64,000 bases of DNA from Paracidovorax cattleyae. Lineage in GTDB: Bacteria > Pseudomonadota > Gammaproteobacteria > Burkholderiales > Burkholderiaceae_C. The notes under the pieces are model-generated. The model ran no database searches and was not told where the DNA came from. It saw only the letters and a program-made list of their open reading frames with translations. The stretch covers positions 1 to 64,000 of the forward strand of contig NZ_FNJL01000033.1 in NCBI RefSeq assembly GCF_900104515.1, read 5' to 3'. Positions 16,693 through 25,758 of the stretch are shown in pieces (positions within the stretch are counted from its first letter, which is position 1; each line of letters begins with the position of its first letter). The translations under genes and the position numbers were made by a program.

Positions 16693-17104
16693 GTCGGAAC
16701 GAAAAAAACGGGCGTACGGCGCGCGCACGCGGGGAAAACACAGGACGCCGGTGTAGGCCGGGCGCAGCCGGATGGGAGGCCGGCGGCGTGGAAGCAGTCG
16801 GCGGGAGCCGCCGGGAGCGACGCGGGCCGGGAGTCCGGAACGGAGCGCGTCGTGAAAAAGGGGGGGAGCTTGCCGGAAGGAATGCGGGCCGTGTTGCAGG
16901 CCCGGTGCGGCGGGGGCATGCGGGACGATGCGTGCGCCGTGGGCCCCGGCATGGCAGGCACGTCGCCAGGGCCGCCACAGTGTAGCGCATGCGCGCCGGC
17001 CGGTGTGCGGCAAAGGCCATGTGTTGCGCGCTGGCACTGGGCCACCGTGCCTGCATGCTGCCGTGCTAGCCTGTGTCTTGATTTTTCAACCGAAGGTACG
17101 TTGC
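16693..17104. other. 412-base gap
   Basis: No gene recognised. It must carry the promoters of the two divergent small genes. Long open frames on both strands here are products of the extreme GC content and have no ribosome site or family pattern. Confidence 0.5.
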
Positions 17105-17317
17105 ATGGCTACCGCGTCCACTTCCACCGCCCGGCTGGGCGAACTGCGCGAGGCATTGCCCCGCATCGACAGGTTGTTGCGCAGCAACCAGGCGGGCCAG
17201 ATCGGCGAGGACGTGATCGACGAACTCGTCCAGTGCTCCTGGATGGAGTGGAACGCGGGCGCGCTGCGCCTGACGGCCACGGGCCAGAACATCTGCCGGC
17301 AGATGCAGGCCCGCTGA
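17105..17317 (+). CDS. Small hypothetical protein
   Basis: A 70-residue frame starting MATASTSTARLGELREALPR, with EDVIDELVQCSWMEWNAGALRLTATGQNICRQ. It is helical with an acidic/hydrophobic pattern and the look of a small soluble protein; no family is recognised. A GAAGG site precedes the ATG by about ten bases, which supports translation. Its neighbour across a 412-base gap is an equally short divergent frame. Confidence 0.6.
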   Translation: MATASTSTARLGELREALPRIDRLLRSNQAGQIGEDVIDELVQCSWMEWNAGALRLTATGQNICRQMQAR

Positions 17318-17325
17318 TCCGGGCC

Positions 17326-17341
17326 GCGCAAACGTTTGCGC
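17326..17341. promoter_or_regulatory. 16-base perfect palindrome of LacI/PurR type
   Basis: GCGCAAACGTTTGCGC is a perfect palindrome whose core CGCAAACGTTTGCG matches the general operator form of LacI-family regulators such as PurR. It lies between the 3' ends of two convergent genes, so it may instead act as a bidirectional terminator stem. Confidence 0.4.
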
Positions 17342-17366
17342 CACGGCGTGCCGCCGCAGGCCGCCC

Positions 17367-18179
17367 TCAGTCCGGCGCCACCGCGCGCCAGGGCGCCATC
17401 CAGCCCAGGCCTGCGCTGGTGCCGCCCGCTTCCGCGCCGCGCGCGGGCCGGTATTCGCAGCCGATCCAGCCGGCGTAACCCAGCGCATCGACGAGGCGCA
17501 AAAGATAGGGGTAGTGCAGTTCGCCCACGTCGGGTTCATGGCGTTCCGGCGCGCCGGCGATCTGCAGGTGGCCCACGCGGCCCGTGGGCAGGTAGCGCCG
17601 CAGCTTCGTGGCCACGTCGCCTTCGCCTACCTGGCAGTGGTAGAGATCCATCTGCACCAGCACGTGCGGGCTTCCGATCCCGTCGATCCAGGCATGCGCC
17701 TCCTCCTGACGCCGCAGGAAATAGCCGGGCATGTCGCGGCCGTTGATGGGCTCCAGCATCAGCGCGATGCCGTGCGGGGCCGCCAGGGCCACCGCATCGC
17801 GCAGGTTGGCGGCATAGGTGGCGCGCAGCGCCGCGGGGTCGGCCCCCTCGGGCACGATGCCGGCCATCACGTGGATCCGCGGGCAGGCCAGGGCGCGGGC
17901 ATAGGCGACAGCCTGCACGATGCCGTCGCGAAACTCCGCCTCCCTGCCCGGCAGGCAGGCCAGGCCGCGCTCGCCGGCCTCCCAGTCGCCAGGCGGCGCA
18001 TTGAACAGCACCTGCTGCAATCCATGGCGATGCAGCAGGCCGGCCAGCCGGTCTGCCGGATGGGCGTAGGGGAACAGGTACTCCACCCCGCGGAAGCCAT
18101 CGCTGGCCGCCGCGGCGAAGCGGTCGGTGAACTCCATCTCCGGATAGAGCATGGACAGGTTGGCGGCGAAGCGGGGCAT
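17367..18179 (-). CDS. Hydroxypyruvate isomerase-like TIM-barrel protein
   Basis: A 270-residue sugar-isomerase/AP-endonuclease-2 barrel. [20 protein letters not shown] at the N terminus and [13 protein letters not shown] are typical of hydroxypyruvate isomerase and of OtnI-type 2-oxo-tetronate isomerases. Metal ligands are suggested by [38 protein letters not shown] and GCEYRP. It would interconvert hydroxypyruvate and tartronate semialdehyde or a related keto-acid pair. An SDR gene lies just upstream on the same strand, 88 bases away, and may act on the product. Confidence 0.88.
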   Translation of the reverse strand: MPRFAANLSMLYPEMEFTDRFAAAASDGFRGVEYLFPYAHPADRLAGLLHRHGLQQVLFNAPPGDWEAGERGLACLPGREAEFRDGIVQAVAYARALACPRIHVMAGIVPEGADPAALRATYAANLRDAVALAAPHGIALMLEPINGRDMPGYFLRRQEEAHAWIDGIGSPHVLVQMDLYHCQVGEGDVATKLRRYLPTGRVGHLQIAGAPERHEPDVGELHYPYLLRLVDALGYAGWIGCEYRPARGAEAGGTSAGLGWMAPWRAVAPD

Positions 18180-18267
18180 GGCGGGTGTGCGCTGAACGGC
18201 GGTGCGCCATTGTGCCGGGCCCCCGCCGCGCCGGCCGGGCAGCGAGCGGTTTCCGCTGCTGCCGCCG

Positions 18268-19047
18268 CTACTGCTCGGTGTAGTGGTAGGTCAGGCCGCC
18301 GTCCACGAAGTGCGTGCCGCCCGTGATGTAGCGCGCCTCGTCGCGCACCAGGAAGGCCACCAGCCCGGCCACGTCCTCGGGCTGGCCCATGCGGCCGAGG
18401 GGGATCTGGGCATTGAGCGCGCGCAACTGCTTCGGGTTGTCCAGCAGCTGTGCGTTGATCGGGGTGGCGATGGCGCCCGGCGCGACGTTGTTCACGCGGA
18501 TGCCCAGCGGGGCGAGTTCGCTCGCGAGGTTGCGCGCCAGCATGCGCAGCGCGCCCTTGCTCGCGCAGTACGAGGCGAAGTGCGGGAAGGCGATCTCTTC
18601 GTGCACCGAACTGATATTGACGATGGCGCCCCCGCTCTTGCGCGCCCGCAGGTGCCGCACGAAGGACTGCGTGGCAAAGAACAGGCCCTTCACGTTGGTG
18701 TCCATGACGAGGTCGTAGTCCTCCTCGGTCACGTCCCAGAAATCGGCGCGGCGCTCCACGCCCGCATTGTTCACCAGGATGTCCAGACCGCCGAGCGCCT
18801 GCGCGGCTTCGTCCGCCAGCCGGCCCGCCTCGGCCGCGCCCCGGCTGAGGTCGGCGGCCACGTACACCGCGCGGCGGCCGAGTGCGGCGATGCACTCGAT
18901 GAGGCCGCCGGGCGCTCCGTCGGGACTGCGCCCGTTGAGAACGACATCGGCACCGTCCTGCGCGAGCCGCAGCGCGATGGCGGCGCCGATGCCTTGCGTG
19001 CTGCCGGTGACGAGGGCCTTGCGGCCGGCGAGGGGTGCTGGGGCCAT
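18268..19047 (-). CDS. SDR-family oxidoreductase
   Basis: A 259-residue classical short-chain dehydrogenase. The cofactor motif is [15 protein letters not shown] near residue 11, the NNAG motif is in [12 protein letters not shown], and the active-site serine and YxxxK are in NISSVHEEI and [11 protein letters not shown]. The C-terminal [20 protein letters not shown] suggests the glucose-1-dehydrogenase-like group. The catalytic residues are intact. ATG at 19047 is preceded by GGAAAGGG. It is probably transcribed with the hydroxypyruvate-isomerase-like gene downstream. Confidence 0.9.
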   Translation of the reverse strand: MAPAPLAGRKALVTGSTQGIGAAIALRLAQDGADVVLNGRSPDGAPGGLIECIAALGRRAVYVAADLSRGAAEAGRLADEAAQALGGLDILVNNAGVERRADFWDVTEEDYDLVMDTNVKGLFFATQSFVRHLRARKSGGAIVNISSVHEEIAFPHFASYCASKGALRMLARNLASELAPLGIRVNNVAPGAIATPINAQLLDNPKQLRALNAQIPLGRMGQPEDVAGLVAFLVRDEARYITGGTHFVDGGLTYHYTEQ

Positions 19048-19210
19048 GGGGCGATCCCTTTCCTGAAAGAGCCGATGGATGAGTGGCCACTGTAGGGATG
19101 GCGAGGCCGCAACCGCGTAGTCCGGAGACTCTCCGGCGAGTGGGAAACCTGCGGCCGGTGGCAGGGACCGGCGCACCGGCCCGGCAGGGGTGCCGGCAAT
19201 CCCGCCCGCC

Positions 19211-22200
19211 ATGCGTGCGCAGCGGAGTCGGGTTCCTGGGGATGGCTTCGCGCACCCGCTGGGCACGGCGGCGGCGGACCGGCAGGATGGGGCCGTGTCC
19301 CTGCTCGGCAAACTTACCCGCTGCTTCGGTATCTCCCGGGTCGCTTTCGACACGCCGGCCGGCCAGGCGCAGCGGATGCCGTCGCTGGCCAGCACCGCCG
19401 TGCGGCCGCTGGACGCGCCGGCCCGCCGGCCGGAGCGCCAGCCGCGGGTGGACTCCTCCCGCCCTCCGCGAGGCGCGGTGCCGGGCGCCGCCGCAGGGGC
19501 CGGCACGGCGGGCGCGCCGCGCGGCACGGCACGCACCGGCAGCGCAGGTGGCATGGCGTCCCATGCCCTGCTCGATGCGATGGAGCAGGCCCGGCCCGAC
19601 ATGTCCCGGTGCGTCCGTTCGCTGTTCGGCCGCACGGCCCGCCGCTTTGGCGCAGCGGCGGACCTTGCCGATGCACTGTCGCAGGTGGATGTCTCGCGCA
19701 TGGCACCGATTCCGGGCTTGCCCGGTGCGCCGCGCGTGCTGCTGGCGCAGGCGATTGCCGCGGCCACCGGAGGGGATGCTGCCCTGGCCCTGGACGCACT
19801 CGCCGTGCTGCAGGAGACGGACCCGGCCCGGGAAGTGGCGACGGCCTGGCGGCAGCAGCAGGCCGCCGCTTCCGAAGGCGATGCCGGATCGGTGTATGGA
19901 ACGCCCGCGGAATCTCTGGACGGCAGCGAGGATGGATCGGAATACGGGACGGTCCGGCCCTCCCTGGGGGCCGATGGACCGGACCTCTCCATGCCGCGGC
20001 ATTCGTCCGACAGCGTGGAAGCAGACGGGATGGCCCGCGCTGTCGCTGCCAGGCAGGCGGCGTGGCGGACGGCCGCCGCGCTGGCCGCCACGCCCATGGG
20101 GCAGGACGTGCTGCAGGCCGTGGTCGCCGTTCCGGTGGAGGCTGCGCAGCGCCAGGATTTCGCGCTGCTGCTGAAGGCGGCTGCGGCCCTGCCGGAGACC
20201 TTGCTGGACACTGCCGGGGGGCCGGCCGAGGGATTGGCTGCGGGAGCGGATCCCGCCGCGCTGCTGGCCCGGGCCGGGGCACGGGACTGCCTGTCGGGCC
20301 AGGCGATCGCCTGTGCCGCCGCCCGGATGGCCGGCGACGTGCAGGCCGCCCGGCCGCATCAGTGGGCGCTGGCCGCCGTGCGCAACGACCTGTTCGAGAC
20401 GGGCCCTGGCTCGGACTTTGCCGCGATCGACGCGCGGCTCGTGAAAACAGGGCGCTGGATCGAGCGGGCTGCGCCGCAGCAGGGCAGGCTGCTGCGCAAT
20501 CCCCTGGTCGGAAAGACGCCTTTCACGGCCTTGCGGCATGGCACGCAGGGCGTGGAGCGAGGGCCCGCCATCGCGCGCCACCGCCGGGCCCGCGAAGCCG
20601 CGCTGCGCGAGGCCGCCGGGGGCCTGCAGGCGCACCTGGCCGATGCGGCCCTGCGCATGCGCACGCCGGGCCCCGGGCAGGTGCCCGAGGCGCTGCTGCG
20701 CGCCGCGGTCCTGGCGCACTGCCTGCAGGCTGCGGCCGCGGAGCCGTTCGAGCGAGAGGGCTTCGATGAAGCGGCCCTGGGCGATATCGCCGAGCGCCTG
20801 GCCGGCATGCTGTCGCCGGGCCTGGACGCGGACGGGCGGGCGGGCCTCGCCCACCGGCTGGCCGGTGCGCCCGGGCTGCAGGCGCTGGCCACCCTGCGCT
20901 TCGACGAACGGACCATGGAGCGTTGGCTCGCCGAGGCCCGTGCGGCAGCCGGCGGCGCTGCGCCGGCAGCGCAGGATGGGCCGGCAGGCCTGAGCGAGGC
21001 CGCCGCGGCGCTGGCGCGGGCGCACGAGGAAGCGGTGGGGCGCGACACCCGCGTGCCGGTGGTCGATCGCGAAACCGTGCGCACGGCGCTCAAGGAGATC
21101 ATCGCCCGCCTCGAAGGATCGAGCCGCCTGCGCCTCAGCAGCGGGGGCCTGGTGGGCGTGGGGCTGCGGCAGATCACGTCGTCGGTCAGTGCGATCGCGA
21201 GCGCTTTCTTCCTGCGAGGCCGGATCGATGGCAGGGTGCAGCGCGGCCGGCAGGCCGTCTTCGAGATCGCGATGCCGCCCTACGACATGGAGATCGTGCT
21301 GGGCACCCAGCGCCAGGCGGCCCGGCAGGTGGGCGTGGGTGCCTTCGTGGGGCCGGACATCGGCCTCGCCAAGGCAGGCGTCAACGTGGACACCGTGCTC
21401 TACGGCAGCGAGCGCGCCGACGTGAGCGGCATTTCGCTGCGCCTGCCGCGCGTCGGACGGCCCGTCCCGGAACTGCGGGCCGAGTTCTCTGCCCTGGTGG
21501 ACGCGTTGCTCGACGGATGCCACGGCGGCGCGCATTCGGGCGATGGGCCGCCGCTGCTGCAGCGCCTGCTGCAGGCGTTTCCCGAACTGACCGTGAACCG
21601 CATCGGCCGCGCCGGCGACGGCCGGCGGCGGCATGCGCTGGGCGTGGACGCCGCAGCCTCGGCCGGGCGCTGGGGGGCCAAGCTCAGCGGCAGCGTCGGT
21701 GGATTCGTCGAGGCCCAGCGCAACGTCACGAAGCACTATGCCGACGCGACGGGCCACATGCGTGTCGAGCGTTCGATCGAAGGGCACTTGAACAAGGCCG
21801 GGGTGGCAGCCAGGGTGTCCGCCGGTTTCGGTACATCGCTCGCGTCGGCCACCGCCGCGTCCGGTGGCGTGGACCTCTCGGTCGCGGCGCTCCAGGCCGG
21901 CGCGGCTGCGGAGAATGTCTTCTCCGGCCTGTCACGCCGCCGGGAGGCCGTCTATGAAGCGGGGCGCCTGCACCCGCTTTCGTTCGTCGAAACCGAATAC
22001 CAGAACGTCGATGCCTTCCTCGAGGCGATGGAGCCGCAGGCCGCCGCTTGGGTCGATGCCGGCATCGAACAGCCCCGGCTGGATGCGCTGCTGCAGGCGG
22101 TTCGGCAGCATGTGGCGCCGATCCACAGCTTCGCGGCGCGCTCCACGGTGACGCCCGCCATGCGCCAGCGGGACGACGCCTACCGCTCGGCCCTGCAACT

Positions 22201-22507
22201 GTGCGCGCAGCATCCGGGCAGCCCGCCGGACGCGGCGCAGGCGCTGGCCGCCCGGATCGAATCCCAGTGGACGGATCCGGCCGCGGTGCAGCCCTATTCG
22301 CTGCGCTCCTACGAGCGCCGCATGGTCCAGCGCACGCGCGGCATCGATCTGGTGGTGCAGTGGGCCAGCCTGGAGGCGGCCGAGGCGTCCCACATCGACA
22401 ACCGGATCGACGTGCCGGCCCGGCGGCCGGCGCCTGCGCCGGCACAGGCGCCTACCCGCCCGGAGGGCCCGCCAGCAATTGCTGCAGGCGCCGCGGGTAG
22501 TGGTTGA
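19211..22507 (+). CDS. Large unrecognised protein, possible secreted effector
   Basis: A protein of about 1,098 residues with no recognised family. The start is unclear: GTG 19190, ATG 19211 or GTG 19295, the last giving an N terminus SLLGKLTRCFGISRVAF. The first 250 residues are rich in Ser, Pro, Arg and Gly and look disordered, as in many type III effectors. Residues about 250-600 are alanine-rich helices. A conserved-looking region near 630-770 (GVGLRQITSSVSAIASAFFL, then FEIAMPPYDMEIVLGTQRQA) and a strand-rich region near 820-900 follow. There is no signal peptide or membrane anchor. The C-terminal tail overlaps the end of a decayed GNAT gene on the other strand. No hrp-type box was found upstream. 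Confidence 0.65.
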   Translation: MRAQRSRVPGDGFAHPLGTAAADRQDGAVSLLGKLTRCFGISRVAFDTPAGQAQRMPSLASTAVRPLDAPARRPERQPRVDSSRPPRGAVPGAAAGAGTAGAPRGTARTGSAGGMASHALLDAMEQARPDMSRCVRSLFGRTARRFGAAADLADALSQVDVSRMAPIPGLPGAPRVLLAQAIAAATGGDAALALDALAVLQETDPAREVATAWRQQQAAASEGDAGSVYGTPAESLDGSEDGSEYGTVRPSLGADGPDLSMPRHSSDSVEADGMARAVAARQAAWRTAAALAATPMGQDVLQAVVAVPVEAAQRQDFALLLKAAAALPETLLDTAGGPAEGLAAGADPAALLARAGARDCLSGQAIACAAARMAGDVQAARPHQWALAAVRNDLFETGPGSDFAAIDARLVKTGRWIERAAPQQGRLLRNPLVGKTPFTALRHGTQGVERGPAIARHRRAREAALREAAGGLQAHLADAALRMRTPGPGQVPEALLRAAVLAHCLQAAAAEPFEREGFDEAALGDIAERLAGMLSPGLDADGRAGLAHRLAGAPGLQALATLRFDERTMERWLAEARAAAGGAAPAAQDGPAGLSEAAAALARAHEEAVGRDTRVPVVDRETVRTALKEIIARLEGSSRLRLSSGGLVGVGLRQITSSVSAIASAFFLRGRIDGRVQRGRQAVFEIAMPPYDMEIVLGTQRQAARQVGVGAFVGPDIGLAKAGVNVDTVLYGSERADVSGISLRLPRVGRPVPELRAEFSALVDALLDGCHGGAHSGDGPPLLQRLLQAFPELTVNRIGRAGDGRRRHALGVDAAASAGRWGAKLSGSVGGFVEAQRNVTKHYADATGHMRVERSIEGHLNKAGVAARVSAGFGTSLASATAASGGVDLSVAALQAGAAAENVFSGLSRRREAVYEAGRLHPLSFVETEYQNVDAFLEAMEPQAAAWVDAGIEQPRLDALLQAVRQHVAPIHSFAARSTVTPAMRQRDDAYRSALQLCAQHPGSPPDAAQALAARIESQWTDPAAVQPYSLRSYERRMVQRTRGIDLVVQWASLEAAEASHIDNRIDVPARRPAPAPAQAPTRPEGPPAIAAGAAGSG

Positions 22508-22884
22508 GGAAGTCCCGCGTCACCTCGAAATGCTCGGTGTCCGTACACGTGCAGGGCATGGGTGTTGAAGGCCCGGACGTTCAGGCGTACTCGGACACCT
22601 CCTTGCCGCGCCACCCAGTCCTGGGCCAGTTGCATGAGTTTCCTGCCGATGCCCCGGCCCCGCTGGCTTGCGGTGATGCCGACGCTGCCCACGCGGCCGA
22701 AGCGCACCCTGCGAATCGGCGACGAAGGTCGCGGCATCGTCCCGGCCGCTGCTGCCGCTCCAGTGCGCCGCATCCCGGTCCGCCGCGTTCACTTCCTCGC
22801 CGAGTGCGCAGATCGCGTGGAGGTCGGTGTCGGTGGCTTCGCGGTAGGCGGGTATCCGGAAATCGCAGGGCTGCGGTCCTTCAT
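22452..22884 (-). pseudogene. GNAT acetyltransferase remnant
   Basis: Pieces of one acetyltransferase lie in different frames. An N-terminal part reads DFRIPAYREATDTDLHAICA and then ATFVADSQ. After a shift comes the acetyl-CoA site RFGRVGSVGITASQRGRGIG with RLNVRAFNTHALHVYG. After a second shift the end is FEVTRDFLNHYPRRLQQLL and a stop at 22452. The stretch between the first two parts is shorter than in intact relatives, so there is probably a deletion as well. It lies just downstream of the ABC permease gene and overlaps the 3' end of the convergent large protein. Confidence 0.75.
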
Positions 22885-23657
22885 TCCCCCTGCGATCCCC
22901 GCCGTGCCCAGCCGGTGGTGTGCTTCTCCAGCACGCTGAAAAGCTCGTACATCACCATCGCCATCGCGCCCACCACCATCAGGCCGGCGAAGGCCAGGCC
23001 CATCTGCATGGACGATCCGGCAGAAATCAGCAGGTAGCCGATGCCTTCGTTGGCGGCGGTCATCTCGCTCACCGTCGTGCCCACGAAGGCCAGCGTGATG
23101 GCGACCTTGAGCGAGCCGTAAAAGTAGGGCAGCGAGCGCGGCAGGCCGACCTTGGTGAGCACGTCCCAGCGCCGCGCGCCCAGCACGCGCAGCACGTCCT
23201 CCAGCTCCGGCTCCAGGGTGGCCAGGCCGGTGGCGATGTTCACCATGATCGGGAAAAAGCTGATCAGGAACGCCGTGAGGATGGCCGGCCCCGCGCCGAT
23301 GCCGAACCACACCACGAGGATGGGCACGAACGCGGCTTTGGGCAGCGCGTTGAAGGCGGTCATGAGCGGGTAGATGGCGGCGTAGGCCAGGCGCGAGGAG
23401 CCGATCACGAAGCCCAGCAGCACGCCCACCACGATGGCGATGCCGAAGCCCGCCATGGTGACCCAGAAGGTGCGCCAGGCGTGGCCCGCGATGATCCACT
23501 TGAACTCCACCAGCTGGTTCCAGATGGCCAGCGGGCTGGGGAAGATGAATTCCGAGACGCCCAGGCCCGAGCAGACGACCTGCCAGAGCACGATCACCGC
23601 GAAGAGCAGGACCCAGGGCGACCAGCGCTCGACGCGCTTGCGGTGCTGTGCGTTCAT
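22881..23657 (-). CDS. ABC transporter permease (SsuC/TauC type)
   Basis: A 258-residue inner-membrane permease with six hydrophobic helices. The cytoplasmic EAA loop reads EDVLRVLGARRWDVLTKVGLP near residue 165, the contact site for the ATPase. LPKAAFVPILVVWFGIGAG is the family pattern of taurine/pyrimidine-type importers. The ATG overlaps the stop of the ATPase gene (ATGA), so the two are coupled. With the ATPase and the binding protein upstream it forms a complete importer for a nitrogenous small molecule. Confidence 0.92.
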   Translation of the reverse strand: MNAQHRKRVERWSPWVLLFAVIVLWQVVCSGLGVSEFIFPSPLAIWNQLVEFKWIIAGHAWRTFWVTMAGFGIAIVVGVLLGFVIGSSRLAYAAIYPLMTAFNALPKAAFVPILVVWFGIGAGPAILTAFLISFFPIMVNIATGLATLEPELEDVLRVLGARRWDVLTKVGLPRSLPYFYGSLKVAITLAFVGTTVSEMTAANEGIGYLLISAGSSMQMGLAFAGLMVVGAMAMVMYELFSVLEKHTTGWARRGSQGE

Positions 23658-24478
23658 TGCATGATCTCCCCACCGGCCTTGCGCAGCGCCCCGATGTGGC
23701 CGCGCAGCTCCAGCACGATGTCGGTGAATTCCTTGGTGTAGGTGAGCTCCAGGTCGCGCGGCCGCGGCAGCTCGATGTCGCGGCGCACGACGAAGCGGCC
23801 CGGGCTCCTGCTCATCACATAGACCGTGTCCGCCAGGAACACGCTCTCGCGCAGGTCGTGCGTGACGAGGATGACGTTGAATTGCTGCTCGGCCTGCAGG
23901 TCGCGCAGGATGCACCACAGCTCCTCGCGCGTGAACGCGTCGAGCGCGCCGAAGGGCTCGTCGAGCAGCAGCATCTGCGGCTCGTGGATGAGCGCGCGGC
24001 AGATGCTGGCGCGTTGCTGCATGCCGCCCGAGAGCTGCCAGGGGTACTTGTCCTCGTAGCCCGCCAGGCCCACTTTCTGGAGCAGGGTACGGGCGCGCGC
24101 TTCGTACTCCTTGCGGCGGGCTTTGAACTGCGAGCGGTGCGGCTCCACGATCTCCAGCGGCAGCAGCACGTTGTTCACCGTGGTGCGCCATGGCAGCAGC
24201 GAAGGCGCCTGGAAGGCCATGCCCGAGATCTTCAGCGGCCCGGTCACCGGTTCGCCCGCGATGCGGATCTTGCCCATGGAAGGCATGCGCAGGCCCGTGG
24301 CCAGTTTCATGAAGGTGGACTTGCCGCAGCCCGAAGGGCCGACGATGGCGATGAACTCGCCGCGCCGCACCTGCAAATCGATGGCTTCCACCGCGAAGTG
24401 GTTGGCGCGCAGCAGCTCTTCGTTGTAGGCGAGCCAGACGTCGCGGAAGTCCACGAAGAAGGTTTCGGTGGCCTGCAT
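23654..24478 (-). CDS. ABC transporter ATP-binding protein (SsuB/TauB type)
   Basis: A 274-residue ATPase. Walker A is GPSGCGKST near residue 48, the Q-loop is in FQAPSLLPWRT, the signature is LSGGMQQR near residue 150, Walker B is LLLDEPFGALD and the switch histidine is in VTHDLRESV. It powers the permease encoded by the overlapping downstream gene. About 110 bases separate it from the binding-protein gene upstream, all probably one transcript from the sigma-54-type promoter near 25,670. Confidence 0.94.
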   Translation of the reverse strand: MQATETFFVDFRDVWLAYNEELLRANHFAVEAIDLQVRRGEFIAIVGPSGCGKSTFMKLATGLRMPSMGKIRIAGEPVTGPLKISGMAFQAPSLLPWRTTVNNVLLPLEIVEPHRSQFKARRKEYEARARTLLQKVGLAGYEDKYPWQLSGGMQQRASICRALIHEPQMLLLDEPFGALDAFTREELWCILRDLQAEQQFNVILVTHDLRESVFLADTVYVMSRSPGRFVVRRDIELPRPRDLELTYTKEFTDIVLELRGHIGALRKAGGEIMQ

Positions 24479-24589
24479 GGGGAAAAATCCTGAACGGGGT
24501 GTGCCGGAAACCCGGCGGCGGACGGTGCCGGCGAGCGCGCGCCCTCCACGCAGCGGCGTGGACGGGCGGGCTGCCGGGCCGGGCGGGGG

Positions 24590-25630
24590 CTACTTCTTCG
24601 GAAGGATGTTCAGTTCGGCGGCCGCGGGCAGGAAGCTGCCGTTCCACACGGTGGCGGGATCGACGCGCGTCTTGGTGTTGTAGGCGTCCGAGACCTGCGA
24701 AGCCATCAGGGCGAGCCGCTGGGGCTTCACCTGGCCGAAGCCCTCGGCACGCGCATCCGGGCTGTTGATCACCGTGTCGATGGCCAGCTGCAGCCGGCGC
24801 GTCTCGAGCACGGTGTTCACGATGCCGTCGCGCTCCTTCACATAGGCGATGGCGGCGCCGGGGCTGGCGATCACCTCCTTCGCGCCGCGGGTGAAGGCCT
24901 TCAGGAAGGCCTTCACCGCCTCGGGGTTCTCCTTGAGGATCTTCGGGCTCGCGATGATGGCGTTGCCGTAGAGCTTCACGCCGTAGTCGGCATAGGGCAG
25001 CACGACCACGTCCGACGCCTTGGCACCGCGCGCCTCCAGGTTCAGCAGGGAGGTGAAGGTGAACCCGGTGATGGCATCCACGTCGCCGCGCACGAGCATG
25101 GTTTCGCGCAGCGGAGGGTCCATGGCGGTCCATTGGACGCCGGCGATCTGGTTGGCCTTGGCGAAGATCGGGAAGCCGCGGCGCCCGGCGTCGAACACCG
25201 GCGCGCCGAGCTTCTTGCCGTTCAGGTCGGCGGGCTTGGTGATGCCGCTCTTCTTCAGCGCCATGACGGAGGCGGGCGTGTTGTTGTAGACCATCATCAC
25301 GGCCACGGGCTTGTTCTGCGCGTCGGGGTTGTTGCCGTGGAATTCCATCACCGCGGCCAGGTCGGCGAAGCCGATGTCGTAGGAGCCCGAGGCCACGCGC
25401 TGCACGGCGCCGCCCGAGCCGTTGCCGGCATCCACCGTCACGTTCAGGCCGGCCTCCTTGAAGTAGCCCTTGGCCGTCGGCAGCAGGAAGAAGGCCGCAG
25501 GCCCCTCGAAGCGCCAGTCGAGCTGGAACTTGATGGGGGTGGGCGCGCCGGACTGGGCTTGCGCGGCAGGCACCAGCAGGCCCGATGCGGCGAGCAGCAG
25601 GGCGGATTGCAGGAAGGAACGCTTGGTCAT
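24590..25630 (-). CDS. ABC transporter substrate-binding protein, NMT1/THI5-like
   Basis: A 346-residue exported binding protein. The signal peptide is about residues 1-25 (MTKRSFLQSALLLAASGLLV then PAAQAQ). The mature part opens PIKFQLDWRFEGPAAFFLLP, with AKGYFKEAGLNVTVDAGNGSG, as in NMT1/THI5-like pyrimidine or aminopyrimidine binders. It is the first gene of a complete importer operon. Its upstream DNA holds an NtrC-type site and a -24/-12 element, so expression under nitrogen limitation is likely. It is a paralogue of the protein at 13542-14564. Confidence 0.92.
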   Translation of the reverse strand: MTKRSFLQSALLLAASGLLVPAAQAQSGAPTPIKFQLDWRFEGPAAFFLLPTAKGYFKEAGLNVTVDAGNGSGGAVQRVASGSYDIGFADLAAVMEFHGNNPDAQNKPVAVMMVYNNTPASVMALKKSGITKPADLNGKKLGAPVFDAGRRGFPIFAKANQIAGVQWTAMDPPLRETMLVRGDVDAITGFTFTSLLNLEARGAKASDVVVLPYADYGVKLYGNAIIASPKILKENPEAVKAFLKAFTRGAKEVIASPGAAIAYVKERDGIVNTVLETRRLQLAIDTVINSPDARAEGFGQVKPQRLALMASQVSDAYNTKTRVDPATVWNGSFLPAAAELNILPKK

Positions 25631-25668
25631 GGGGTCTCCATTCGTGTCGATCGATACCGAGGGTATCA

Positions 25669-25682
25669 GCAAGATCGATGCC
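25669..25682 (-). promoter_or_regulatory. Sigma-54-type -24/-12 promoter
   Basis: On the minus strand the sequence GGCATCGATCTTGC has GG and GC separated by exactly ten bases, with TTGC at -12. Transcription would begin near 25,657, about 27 bases before the binding-protein ATG at 25,630. The NtrC-type site upstream supports it. Confidence 0.6.
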
Positions 25683-25719
25683 TGTCCGACGCCGGCTGCA
25701 GGGCCCGGTATGTACGGAT

Positions 25720-25736
25720 TGCACCGGAATGGTGCA
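25720..25736. promoter_or_regulatory. NtrC-type enhancer site
   Basis: TGCACCGGAATGGTGCA matches the established NtrC form TGCACC-N5-GGTGCA at every defined position. Its centre lies about 70 bases upstream of the predicted sigma-54 start. The deaminase gene stop (25,759) is close by, so the site serves the ABC operon. Confidence 0.65.
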
Positions 25737-25758
25737 TGCTTTCGTGCCTGCCAGAGGC

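Noticed and set aside
16706-17100. Long overlapping frames between the two small genes
   Set aside because: Arg/Pro/Gly-rich translations on both strands without ribosome sites or recognisable domains.
19325-19350. TTCGG-N16-TTCGA resembling a plant-inducible-promoter (hrp) box
   Set aside because: The spacer is 16 rather than 15, the last base is A, and it lies inside the likely coding region of the effector-like gene.
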